A stretch of 64,000 bases of DNA from Budorcas taxicolor (lineage: Eukaryota; Chordata; Mammalia; Artiodactyla; Bovidae): positions 58,060,567 to 58,124,566 of the forward strand of contig NC_068912.1 of assembly GCF_023091745.1 (NCBI RefSeq). The letters are read 5' to 3'. The notes under the pieces were generated by a model, which worked only from the letters and a program-made list of their open reading frames with translations, did no database searches and was not told the origin of the DNA. A program made the position numbers and the translations under genes. Positions 1-13,300 of the stretch are shown piece after piece; position 1 is the stretch's first letter; each line of letters opens with the position of its first letter.

Positions 1-266
1 TTTGCATCAGAATCCTGGCCATTGATATAAGACTTAGGTCTTTCCTAAACATTTCTGAAATTCTGTATCCTAGAATTTCAAATGACTATGAATAGATTTG
101 CTTTCATTTGTAATGATGAGCTCTTAAATGGCATCATCTCCTGTCTCCACGGTTCTCATCATTCATATGGAATGTACACTACCAGATAATCTACCCCGAG
201 GTTGGAACCAAAAGGCTCACAGACCAAATTAAATCAATGTAAAACACATTGTAAGAAGAAAAGGGA

Positions 267-532
267 GGGATTTCCATGGAGGTACAGTGGTTAAGATTCT
301 GTGCTTCCAGTTCTCAGTGCAGGGAACATGGGTTAGATCCCTGATCCAGAACCAAGATTGCACATGCCTTGGAGAAGGAAATGGCAACCCATTCCAGAGT
401 TCTTGCCTGGAGAATCCCAGGGAAGGGGGAGCCTGGTGGGCTGCCGTCTATGGGGTTGCACAGAGTTGGACACGACTGAAGTGACTTAGCAGCAGCAGCA
501 GCAGCCAAAAGGCAAAAAAAAAAAAAAAAAAA
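267..532 (+). repeat. CHR-type tRNA-Glu SINE split by a Bov-A SINE
   Basis: 267-368 resembles the CHR SINE head (ggatttccatggaggtacag.. and gggttagatccctgatc). 369-504 is a Bov-A monomer ending in a CAG run. 505-532 resumes with ccaaaaggc and a run of 19 A, the expected CHR tail. Confidence 0.7.
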
Positions 533-1482
533 TCAAAGGGAAAGAGCTTGCATTGACTAGCTTAGGATAAGGTGCAAGCAAACTTGAAGAACCACACCAC
601 GTGAATCCTAAATCCACAATGTGGATCTCTCTCCCTCCCTACCTCCCGCCCTCATTCGCCTTCCCTCTATCAAGATTTTACCCTCATAAAAGTTCCTTAC
701 AAATATTGAGCCACCAATATAGATAAGTGGTGAGAGAGAAAATGGTTGATGTAGATTGGGACAAAGAAAGATGTGAAGGTCAAGCTAAGGAATGAGAGTC
801 TATATCCTTAAGCACCAAGTGTAGTACATGGCACCTAGTGATGTAATATACAATTTTATTCTTATTTTAGTGTTTTATAATCATGAGGAAAATCTACTTT
901 GAAAAGGTAATTTTTTAAGTATATTGAACTATTTTTTGCCGTTAGTAAGAGGATTAAAAGATACAAGATGATTTGGAGATTTTCTTTTTTAAAGGAAAAA
1001 TGCTTTAGCATTAAATTCAAAATTGGCTTTACTTTTTAAATCATATTCTGCCAGCCAGGCTCTCCACAGAAATGACTCTAGCCTATCTTGAGCCAGTCAT
1101 TTCTCCTACCACTTTTATTACTTTTAGGGGAATATCTTTACCTTATATTCCAGTTAAGCCTACCTTCTCAGTAATTCCTTTTCTGATTAGTGCCAGAGGT
1201 AACTACCCCTCTTCAGAACCTCTCTATTATTTACTTTAAATCTCTTTTCTCATGCTTTTTTTTTAATTTCTGCCTTTATTAGAACTATTTATATATTACA
1301 GTCTTTCTCACTTAATTTTAGGCTTCTTAAAAATTAAAACTATATCTTGTTTATGTTTTTCACAGGGCTTCTTATACATAGATGATATTCAGCAAATGTT
1401 GTTCAATGCATAGAATGACTATTGTGCAACCCAATTTAGTATCCCAGGAATCAACTCAGAAAGTAACAATAATCTCCTAAAA
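533..1482 (+). other. Intronic sequence, mostly unassigned
   Basis: No exon is seen. 1060-1415 has the pyrimidine-rich, 'aaatgttgttcaatgca'-ending texture of an old L2 tail, but the match is weak. Confidence 0.4.
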
Positions 1483-3700
1483 TAGGGGTCAGAAAAATTT
1501 TTCTGTAAATATTAATAACTGTTCTTGAGTTTGCAAGGCAAAAAGCAAAATCAGGAGTATTGCTTCAGAACTTATGTAACAAGAAAGAAAATAAATTTTT
1601 ATGGATTTTAAATATTGATTTAGCATAATTTTTGTGATACAAGTCTACTAATGAGAAAAACGGAATTCTTTTGCATGGGAGATAACCTTTAGCTTATTAC
1701 AGTTTCTTGTCATTAATATTTCATTTGTTAATGCTGACATAATGATATTTGCATGTCTTACATATTTCATCTTTGAACATTCTTTTCACATAGACATGTA
1801 CTGCCAAATATTGCAGTTCATGAGCATATGATTTTAATCTAGCGTATTCATTGCTTGGAAAGAATTTATAAAATTCTGCTAGGTTCTTCTCTTGATAGTT
1901 GCCTTTTAGGCATGTCATTATGTTGTGCATTAGTTATTTCCAGTTGAAGTTTCGGTTGAAACTCCTCAGATAGTTAAATTCATTTAGAAATAGAGAAATT
2001 TCATGCATCTAGATCTGAAAAATACTACTGAAAGTGTTTGAGTTCAGAATATCTACCCACCAAAAATTTTTGTGGAAATGGAGATCTCACTTGTTTCAAT
2101 TTTTCAGAGGAAGTGTATAAAGCTGTTTGAACTACTTGTGATTCAAATATTAGTTGTCATCAAAATGATTTTATCACACTATGTTTCACATGTAAGCATT
2201 ATTTTGCCTTGCAGTTTGGGGTTGAATTCACAGATAAACATTAAATAAATCTGCAGCAAAATTTAATTTCTAAAACCACATATCATTAGTAATAGAGGTT
2301 GAGGGCAGTTCTTATACAAAAAAAACCTTGAGTCATAACCTCAAAAAGCCAATAAAGCTTCATTCCTGCAAAGCCATCAAACTGCTGCATGTTAGAGTCA
2401 GGAAATTCAGTTTCTATTTTGACAAAAAAAAATTCACAGAACCACTGAAAGTTAAATTTACAAGAGTCAATGGAGTTCACTCTTGATAGTACTGGCACAA
2501 TAACGTATTGTAGATTCAAGTATTTTCCTCAGAGTACCTGGTGAATAAAAAACAATGAATAATCATAGCTCTAAATATCTTAACTTTTTCACAAGTTTTT
2601 TTAATTTGTCTAGTTCATCTTTTTCTGATCTGTTGCTATCAATCTTATCACATTTTAGCAGATTCCACATCAGTCTGTACTGATTTAGTTTTGTAACTTA
2701 CTTGAAGTTACTCTTACCTATACTTACTCCAGCAACTATTCATAGAGGTTAACTTTGCAGGCACTTCAAACTCAGCATTGATTCCTCAAACAAATAGTAG
2801 TATTACTAACATCTATCGATTGACCAAGAGGCAAGTAAAACCACTTGGAAATATTTGCCTTGATTTTTAATTGACTATTGATAGTACTCCAATGTCCTTG
2901 ACATTTGAAGCAACTGTTCTTGCCAAAAGGCTAACAAACAAGTTTATTTTTGCTGCATGATTTAACTGTCTATCAATAAGTGACTTTCATTGTTGGACTA
3001 ACAAATGAACCACTTATAAACTTCACTTTAGTTACAACTCCATTTCAAATTTTTGTGAAGAATTTTTTATTGTGATGAGATACTCCATTTTAGTTTTCCT
3101 AATTTTTCTGTTACATTTCTGTGAAGTGGGAATATTGTGTCAAGTGCTTGGTATAATAGTGTCGATGTATATAGTATTTTTTTAAGCACAGCTGTAGTGT
3201 CATCATATAATAAACACAAAACTTTGACATCTAGCTTGATCACAAAATAATCCACATTCCACTGTACCTTAAAAATACAACATTCAAAGTCGACTTTTTT
3301 CTTTTTTTGTTTTGATACAATGGATATGCAGTGATAATAAAATCTCACAGCAAGTCAATATATGTTCTGCTCGAAGCACTTGTCAATTTATAATCGCATC
3401 ACAGGAATTTGCAGTGCAACAGTCAGAGGTGGGAAGCAATATGTGCCTTTGAGCCTCTGCTACAACTACTAAACTCTACCATTTTAGCACAGAACAGTCA
3501 CAGACAGTATACAAATGAATGAGCTTTGTTTATAGATATGGAAACTATAATTCCATATAATTTCTGTGTCTTGAAATATTAGTTTTCTTTTGATTTTTTA
3601 AACATATGAAAATGTAATAACTATCCTTCACTTACAAGCTCTACAAAAATCCTTGTTTTAGGATTTGGCTTTGAGGAAATATTGTTTACTTACCTAACTT
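1483..3700 (-). mobile_element. Decayed autonomous hAT-type DNA transposon
   Basis: The left end, aggggtcagaaaaatttttctg, matches the CAGGGGTCGGCAAACTTTTT terminus of a common mammalian hAT family. The right part (3412-3540) matches the same family's interior (caactactaaactctaccat.., cacagacagtatacaaatgaatgag). Between them, minus-strand pieces read as broken transposase. At 1640-1930 the hAT dimerisation region is recognisable after one frameshift (YHYVS then LTNEILM); other fragments are at 2286-2519 and 3067-3348. Many stops; non-functional. Ends are approximate. Confidence 0.65.
1640..3348 (-). pseudogene. hAT transposase remnant (stops and frameshifts)
   Basis: Broken minus-strand frames inside the hAT element. 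The segment nearest the left end carries LAEFYKFFPSNEYARLKSYA and then a hAT C-terminal-like block. The order, with the C-terminus nearest the left terminus, fits a transposase read leftwards. The family is inferred from the termini as much as from the protein. Confidence 0.5.
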
Positions 3701-3774
3701 TATTTCTAATTAAGCTATTTGAAGCAAATTTTCTGGAATCATGTGATTGAAAAAGAATATAATTTTTTAATGAA

Positions 3775-3870
3775 ATGTTAATATAATGTTATATAGTTTC
3801 AAGTGTACAATATAGTGATTTGGTATTTGTATATATTGAGAAATAATGACCACAATAAGAAGAAAATCCT
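3775..3870. repeat. Possible old L1 3' fragment
   Basis: The text gtttcaagtgtacaatatag followed by gaaataatgaccacaataag resembles an ancient L1 3' UTR. Short and diverged. Confidence 0.4.
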
Positions 3871-4241
3871 TCTTAAGGATACATTAATCAGTTATTAGAT
3901 TTGTCATGCACACCAGAGTATAATACAAAAAGTTAGAATACAACAAACATGCTTCATATCTAGGCTCTTTAGTCAGGAGATACTGGTGGACTTTGTACTG
4001 CCTAGGTATTTTTATTTTAAAAACCCAAGACCATTACATTAACTATAATTAGAGATTTCAGATAAGCCAAAACATCATTTAAGCATTTTGTTTATTTGTG
4101 AAAGAAGCCCAGGGTAACTCCCAAACCGGGGCAGTGTATCAATAGCAGCCTTTTAGCACACCAACCCTTCCCTTACTTATTGAGTCTCTGGATGGATATC
4201 CTAAGAACTACCCCAGTCCTCATTTCTTATCTGTTTTTCAG

Positions 4242-4349
4242 GGCATCAGAGGCAGCCCAGGAAGAACAGGACTGACTGGATCTCTAGGTCCTCAAGGAGC
4301 AAAGGGTTCGTCAGGCCCACCAGGAAGCCCAGGAGTTCAAGGTCCAAAG
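4242..4349 (+). CDS. COL24A1: COL24A1 triple-helix exon (window exon 1, 108 bp)
   Basis: This exon encodes 12 Gly-X-Y triplets, from GIR GSP GRT to GVQ GPK. The acceptor is ctgtttttcag and the donor is gtactt. It starts and ends on whole codons, and 108 bp is a typical fibrillar-collagen exon size (a multiple of 9). The donor is followed by unrelated intron sequence. Confidence 0.93.
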
Positions 4350-7300
4350 GTACTTGCATGTTTGTTCAGATGGATGACCAGCATCTTTCCTGGCCCTGAG
4401 TTATTGACTAGATCACAGGATGGTAAGACTGACAGCTTGTAATTAAATTTGGCCAATAATAAAAAACACAGGAGGAAAAAAGAAGAGTGCATAGCCTTGA
4501 CATAGCCATCTCCCATGATAGCCACAGCGCATGTAATTTGCTGGAACAACTTATTAACCCAGGATTAGTGATACACTATAAAAATGCTATTTTACTCATT
4601 TTATCTCTCCTTCCTTTTCTGTCATCTGTCTTCTCCTCCAAAACAGAAAAATCGTATTTACTTCCAGTTACATACTTTCTCAGGTATACTTCCTGTTCCA
4701 CTAAGTCTGAATCTAACCAACTAATTAACAAATATGATAAGCACACAGATTATTTCTTAAAGTCAAAGTGGTAGTAACTGTCTTGCATTAATCTTCATTG
4801 CAAGGAGTGTTGTCACATGTAAATAGGCTTTCCCTACAAAACCTCTCTTAGAAATATCTCAATGTATTGTAGATTTGACCCAGACAACCAAGAGATTAGA
4901 CCAATATCTAATGCAGTTTCATTAAAGACCAGGATTAAGACATTGACACCCTCGTCATTATTATCTCTTAATTTGATTTTCAAGACTTAACATCTAAAAA
5001 ATTTTGAGGTATTCTGAAAATGATGACTCAGCAACTTATTGTTTCCAGTTTGAGCCTGTTAATGTTTATACCATGAATATCCCTTTCCACTAAAAAAAGA
5101 TAGCTGAGCAAATGCTAAAATTGAAAAAAGAAATAATATCCCTACCTCTTTTGTGTGAATCTGGGGGAAAAAAAGAAACGATCCAACTTGTCAAGTCCCA
5201 AAGCTATATCTTTATCTCAAGACAGTGGAGGATAATTTGCTAATCTGAAAGCTTTAGTCAGAGTTTACCAAGCATCATTTTTCATTACCTTATCTACAAA
5301 CTGAACATGATTTCTAAGCTTATTTTTAGAAATTGTAAAAGCTATTGCAACTCATTTCAAAAACAAAATAAAAATATATTTAAAAATACTTGACTTTTAA
5401 AAACAAAATAACAATAATTATATCTCTAAAAGGAACTTTTATGAGATAAAGAGGCTTGGTATCAAAGGAATCTTGGGAAACAGATAATGGAAATTTCTTA
5501 ATGATGGAATTGAAAAAAATAATCATGGCAAAAACCAGGGTTCACATTTCAAGAGATTCTGCTCTGTTTGTGGTATCAGCTGAATCATCTCTGTATGGTA
5601 AAGAAAACACAGCAAAATAATTTCCCTTCAAATAAAACACAAGCTCCATCACATACAAACACTCCCACACATACCACACCCTCTCTGTAGCCCCACTATC
5701 CTCCTCCCACATTTGCAGGCCCCCCTCTCCCCTCCTTTTTCAATAGTCATGACCACAATCTCTGAAATTCTCTTTCCCTACTGCCATGTTTCTTGTTCAT
5801 TGTAATCAAATATTATGTATGTGGAGAATATTGGTGGGGAGAATGATCATGCAGATTTTGACTTCCCCAGTGCTTTGTACTATGATTGAGGATGGGCCAG
5901 AATTTAGGTTTCATTTTAAAATAATATGTTTAAAAGTTCTAAAGTCAAGATTACCTTTCTTTTTTTTTTTTTGTCCATAGGGTGAACAAGGGCTACCTGG
6001 TCAACCCGGAATTCCAGGTAAAAGAGGTCACCAAGGAGCACAAGGTGATCAAGGACCATGTGGGGAGTCTGGCATGAAAGGGGAACCTGTAGGTGCCAAC
6101 TTAGAAATTCACTGAGCACTTCTTATTCTACATACCAGGCCACCATCATACAATAATGATAATCATTTCTATTCACATTACAGGGAGAACATGGTATCCA
6201 AGGTTTGACGGGTTTCCAAGGATTCCCAGGTCCCAAAGTATGTTTACAGATATTCTACTGGTCTCTGAGAATCCCAGGCAAGGGGGAGCCTGGTGGGCTG
6301 CCGTCTGTGGGGTTGCACAGAGTCGGACACGACTGAAGCGACTTAGCAGCAGCAGCAGCGAGTTATCTAGAAAAAACTAAAGGTGTTGAAATACCAATAT
6401 TTAGTCTCTGACATGAGCTTCTGTTTTTTTTAATCGGCAAAATTTCAGTTGGTATAGAATTATATAATTGAGTTCTGAATGTTAATTTTAAAACTTATGT
6501 AACTATATATTTTCCTAGCAGTTTTATTAAATAATTTGCTTCTGCATCTTCTCATTCTGTTTTCCCAAACATTTTACTATGGAAATTTTTAAACATACCA
6601 TAAAGTTAAGAGAATGAGTTAACATGCATATACCTATTACCTAGATTCTGCAGTAACATTTTACTCACTTTATTATGTAACCATCCTACCAACTATTCCT
6701 ATCTCCCTCTATCTCAATCCAGTTTTGATGTATTTCAAAGTCAGTTGTAGACCTCAGGACAATTCCTCCAAAATACTTCAGCCTGTACATCATTAACTAT
6801 CATGTTCCATTTTTTAAGGGCCAGTTCTTAATAGATTGGTACAAGGTTATTTCAAGTGTAAAATGTTCATATTTTGGCTTTTTTTAAAATCATGCTTCTA
6901 GGGTCCCGATGGAGATGCTGGCATTGTTGGAATATCAGGTCCTAAAGGCCCTGTTGGACAGAGGGTAAATATGAAGTCATTCTGCCTTCCCATATATTGT
7001 GTTTCTTTGCTCATTACAGGAATTAGGGTTACAAATTCTACAAATAATATACTTCAAGTTAATAACTTAATAAAATTACTTTAAAAATAGAAATTCCTTA
7101 GAGTACATGCAAAGAGGTTCTCAACCTCTGTTAGTTCATATATTAGTTTGAGTGAAAGACCCTGCAGACCACCCATGCTTCTTGGTTCTTACTTTAAAAA
7201 AAAAAAAAGGAATTAATATGACTACTGGATAATGTATTTATTAACTTACACCAGAAACAAAAACATAAAGTGATTTCATGTTATAAGCATTAATATGACC

Positions 7301-10300
7301 AGGAACTAGAGACCACCCTCATGTACCACCTGGAGGAGACTTGTCTGTGACCTGAATTCCGCAGACAACACTCTGAAGAATGGTTCCCAATCGCTCTGCT
7401 CAGGGGTGGGTATCCCTAGAGAGTGATGAGGAATTAATTAAAGAGTTGGAAAGATCAGGGCTCAGAAGAACTCCAATTAGCTGTTTAGAGCTTGATATTG
7501 TAAACTGTAAAGAACATAAATATTAATAGCATAGATAAGTCACCAGCAGTTATTGGTTATTGTTTTGTTTGCTTGCTTTCTTAGTTTTGTTTTTATTAAC
7601 CACACTCTCCTAACTGATGAGATGATCTATAAAACTATAGAGAAAGAAAGGTGTAAAAAAAATGAAGCATTGGTTTGAATGTAGTAGTAGCTCCTCTATG
7701 ACTAATGCAGGGAGCTTCTTTACTGTCTGAGCCACCAGGGAAACCCCTCTATGACTAATAGCAGCTGCTAAAGCAGGGGTGGGGAGAGTTGAGAAGAGGA
7801 AGGTGAGCAGTTCAGACATAGGAGGACTGAATCTTGAAGAACTTAACAACTGAAAAACACTGTCTTTTGCAAATATTAAATGAAAAGTCAATTTTAGAAA
7901 CCCTACACCCCTTCCCTAACTGTTCCAATAAATTGTTTTCCATAATACAAAGAGCAGTGTTGTCATGGGAAATGTTTATTTACAGACCCCTCTCAACATT
8001 TCTCCAGGTGCAAATAAGTTCTCAGGTAATTAAATATTTTATTGATATTGTCAAAGAGAATTTGGCTGCTTGCCTAGCCTCTGTCCTAAGCACTGTGTCT
8101 CTGTAAGCCAGGATCTAAGCCTATACTGCTTTGCAGTTCCAGAAATCTTATCAGCTCTAAAATAATAAAGTTTTGGTAACTAGCTCACAAGTAAATTATA
8201 ATTGTAAATATTCCTTTATTAAGTCATTATAGAGACACGTGAAAAGCCTTGCTAGATTAATATTTAGCAAAAAACTATTATGTACAAAATACTGATATTC
8301 AGTTTATGTCCTTATATCATTTATTCCTTATAAAAATCCCATGAGAGAAGCTATTATCTCTACTTTTCTGATAAGGAAACTAAATCTCCACAAGGTAATT
8401 CACTGAAAGCCATATATGGCTAGTATGTAAAGGAGTCATTATTTGAATCCACATCTGATTGACTGAATAATATGTTAGAGGTTGCTTGCTAGTTGCATGA
8501 TTGGAAAGTAGAATGAATATTAAGTGACCTAGTGCCTAGTTCTTGCTCAATAACCAAAATTTGGTGATTAAATTAAGGTAGGAAATCTAGATTAATTCTT
8601 ATCCATTTCAAAGTTATGTTTAGGTAGTTAATACCATAGCACCTCATCTTTTGAACACATTTAGATAAAAATAAACAGTATTTTGCTCTTTACTCTTTCT
8701 AGAGTTTATGTATACCTCTGAATTTTTAAAAAATAAATCATTGTTTCAGATAGATCACGGTCAAGTTTATTCGATTAAAGCTTTACTGATTTTTTTTTTC
8801 AGTAATAAGCCAGTATCGAGGATATATTTGATTAGGTTAAGAAATCAAGCCTCTTTGAGATTTGTGTACCATCTTATAAAATTATCACTTAAATGTGATA
8901 AATGTTTAAATGTGATGTGATTATATTTTAAATGTGATTTCATTACATTTACTTTTTAGAGTAGCAGATAATTTCTCTCATTCTAAGCCAACATAATGTT
9001 AAAGTTTTTTATCAGTAGACTGCATAGCATTATAATTACCTCTATTGACAGTATTTTCTATACCTTGGCAGGAAAAAGAGATGGACAAAGAGAAAGCCTG
9101 TTAGATATTCACATTTATATATTCCAGGTCAAGTGGAGCTAGAAACACTGAAATTTGTAGCCAGTGGGAGTGGGAATAGGGGTTGAGGGAAAATAGCTAA
9201 AGTAAGTATTTTGTATTCATTAAGAAATGATAGGCTCCATCTTTGGGAGGAATTAACTAGACATACAGCTTATTCAAAGTTATCTTCATAATCCAGGAGC
9301 AGCTTACACTTTCAAACTTGTTTTTCACATTTAATTCTTACAATGGCCCTGTGAATTAGGCATTCTTATTTCTGACGAAGGAATCAGAAGTTTAATTGGG
9401 CATAAGGATGCCCTATGGTCCTTTCCCATAATTTCTGTCAATTCCACTCAAACAATTGCTCCTTCAACATCTGTAAATAAATTTATTTAAAATTATATAC
9501 ATGACCCTCTGTACTCTTTTTTTTTTAAGTAATTGCATTTGTTATGCAATGACATACATATAAAATGGCATCATGGAAACTATCACCAAATAAAAATTGT
9601 AATACTGATTTACCAGTTTGTTAGAAATTATAGGTTAATTCTCCTCATGGAAAATTATAATAATATACAGAATTGAATCAGATCAAAATTACTATGATTT
9701 CTGCTAACACCATAAGATTTTGTAATAAAAACTGGAATTATGTGGACATGAACAATTTTGCTATTGTGCAAGACATTTTCTAGAATTTTTCTGAAATACG
9801 GGCAATGAAACTGACCTGTTTTCTTTTCTTTTCTTTTTTTTTTATCTCAACAGGGAAGCACTGGTCCCTTTGGCAGAGAAGGTATAATAGGCCCAACAGG
9901 TAGAACTGTAAGTTTGTTGCAATAAAGGTCTTTTTTTTTTCCCATTTTCTTTTTTTTTTTTCTTTAATTTAATCCTATTCTAGAGTAATCCACAAGGAAT
10001 CACTCTGGGTATTTGAGAAGCAAGGGCAAAAATGTACATTTTCATGTAGAAAGTTCTTCCTGAGAATTTAGAGATCAAATGTAATGAAGAAGATACATAT
10101 AGTGAGGTAGGCACTTAAAACTAGTTGAGAAAGGAAAATAGAACTGGGTAGGGGAGGAGGGGTTGAGCATCATAATCAGAAAAGCAATAAAAAGAATTTA
10201 TTTTCTGAAAGAGAGAGCATAAGAAAAGATAGACAGACAGCCAAGATTTGAGTCTTTAAAAGCACTCACTCTTATAACAGAAAGAAATAGTTGGTGGAAA

Positions 10301-13300
10301 TAACAGAAAACCCAGAAAAGCACAAGATTAAGGTCAGTTTCCAGAAAGGAGTAGCTAACAGTGATCTTTAAGAGGATAAATTGCAGTAGAAGATGGAGTA
10401 CAACTTGCACTGAGGAAGGAAGTAAATCAAAGTATGTAATAATAACTTTTCTCAAATTCTTAAGCAGAGTTTGGAGCATGTATGGTTATTTGCATTCAAG
10501 ACAGGAGTAAACAGATGAAGTTTATGAAGGTTCACTTAGTTATTTAAGATGATACAGGTAGTAAATAGCATAGATAATATTTCTTACTTCAAGAGCAGTG
10601 CTCTTTCTACTCCATTCAAGCAATGTCTGGAGAGGAAATTGAGACAGTTAATATATGCCATTGCCGTAGGGAATCTTGCTGTGAAATAAAGTAGGAAAAT
10701 AAGACAGTGAATGGTGAGGTAGTCATGGGAGGGTTTTGCAACACTAAATAGTGTAAATATACAAGAGGAAAATTGAGACTTGGAAAGGAAATATTCATTC
10801 TCTGCAAGGAATCAATATTTTGAACCATTTGAAAGTGTGGTATATAGAAAGACCAGAGTTTAAAAATATAAAACAGAATCCTTCAAATATTGTCAGTATT
10901 CTTATTGATAAATTTAGAGAAGAATTCACCACCAAAGTTATTGGCTTTTTGATTTTTAAAAAAATGAAATGTGTAGCTCACTATTTTTCTAGATTTGCAG
11001 CATTTACCGCTCAGAGCTATACAGTCTAAGTGGGATGTTGTAAGTGGGAGAATTCTCATATTTCAGTGGGTGGTTCTTCTGCAAGCTAAGGAACACATAC
11101 TGTTCTGATTATGGAATGATTGTTCTCTTCCATCAAAAATGTGGAGTATTAATTGGTCAAGGAAAATATGATAAAGAAGTGGCTCAATTAAAATATCTTA
11201 CTGTGTTTTGTTTATAGATAGTTCTTAAAGGCCCTTACAATGTTCAGCATGCACATCAAATTTTTTCCATCTTCTATTTTTTCTATTCTCAGAAGAAACT
11301 TATAAGGAAAGTTCATTATGAAAGAATAAGCATTTGAGAATGGTCAAAACACATTGTGGAAAAAAATAGTGGTGGGGGATGGAACTTGCTCTTCCAAATA
11401 AGAAAACATTATTTCAAAGTCTTTGTAAATGAAACTATGTGCTAGTACAAACAGTAGATCATTGTAGCAGTTTAGAGCCCAGAATTAGATCTCAGACTAC
11501 ATGGGAATTTAATTATAAGGAAAATGGTATATCAGTATGATTTGGGCTGCAAGGAATAGGAACCCTGAATCAAACCGCCTTTAACAATAAGGAAACTTAT
11601 CTTACTATGGGAATCTCAGAGTTAGGAAGGGCTTCAGATTTGGTGTATTTGGTGACTTAATCTTGTTATCTGAGACTATTTCCATATCTCTATTCTACCA
11701 TCCTAAATGTTATCTTCATAATTAGGTTTAGGGCAAATGACCACAATATCTCAGTTATCACATCTAGATATAATCATCCAAAGTGAAAAAGTGACCTATA
11801 TCCCTGTCTTGGGAAAAATAAAACTTGTCTAGAAGTCTCCCTTTTTTTTTCATGTCTTTTGATCAGCCACACACCCATTCCTACCCCAGTGATAGGCAAG
11901 GAGGACAAAGTCTTTTTAGTCTTACTACTGCTGTAAGAAATTGGAACCCTATTTCACTCAATTTTTCAAAAATCTCTGATGAACGTTTTAAGGAAAGAAA
12001 AGAAACAATTAAAAATCTTAGAAAAAGTAGGAAGCTAAAGTATAGCTTAAGGATTGAGGAGACCTTTATTTGTTGTTCAGTGACTAAGTTGTGTCCCACT
12101 CTTGTGACCCCATGAACTGAAGCACAACAGGCTTCCCTGTCCTTCACTATCTCCTGGAGTTTGCTCAAACTCATGTCCACTGAGTCAGTGATGCTATCTA
12201 ACTTCTCAACCTCTGCCACTTCATCTGAAAACTATGAAAGAACAGAAAACATATTTGAATACTTTAAATTTTTTAAATTTTGTATGGGAAAAGATTCCAT
12301 AAATAAAACTAATACAATTGGGAAAAAGTAATTGCAAAGCAAACAATGCATAATGGGTTAATATATAAGCTTTATAAACTGGTATAAAAAAGAAAACTTA
12401 GAGAAATGAACAAATCAAAAGGTCAGTAACTATCTGAAAATGTACTCTCCTAACTTTTAGTCAGAGAAACATAAATTGAAGTAATAATGAGATATTGCAT
12501 CTAACCTCTCAAAAAAGGCTGTGGGGAGAGTAGTATTTTTGTTAGAAATGTGAATTACAGCCTTTATGAAAAGATATTTGTTAAAATAAATGTACATATA
12601 TGTGAAGACCAAGAAGTTCCCCTTTGAAGAATTTGTCCCATAGAGATAAAAGTACTCAATACACTAAGGAAATTTAACAAAGAGGTGGTGTTTTTTTTGG
12701 TTTTTTTTTTTCCCCCACAACACCATTTTTACTGGGGGGAAAAAGGATGAAATAACATGAATGCTCATCTGTAGAAGAATGGTTGAGTAAACTGTGATCT
12801 AGCCACTTTGTGGAATATTATGAAACTATTAGAATTTATATCTAGTTTGGCTGACTGTTGTTTCATGGTGTATTATTTAGCATGAAATGTATCATACATA
12901 AAAGAATATATGATATCAGCATTATAAAATATGACCAATCACTCCATCCACATATAAACACATTTGTCAATATTTGATTAGAAAAAAATATAGATATATA
13001 CTAAGTCAATACTGGATTAGAGGTGGGAGAGAGTGTAAAAAGAAGTTCTGTAAAGCTAGCTTAAAAATCAGCTTTTTAAAGTTGCTCATGTTTAGTCGCT
13101 AAGTCATGTCAACTCTTTGCGACCCTATGAACTGTAGCCCACTAGACTCCTCTATCTATGGAATTCTTCAGGCAAGAATACTGGAGTGGTTTTGTTGCCA
13201 TTTCCTTCTCCAGAGGATCTTCTTGACCCAAGGACTGAACCTGGTTCACCTGCTTGGCAAGATGATTCTTTACCACTGAGCCACCAGAGAAGCCCCCTTT

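Noticed and set aside
10198..10479. 93-codon minus-strand frame with hydrophobic segments
   Set aside because: Intronic, no homology recognised, no splice or promoter context.
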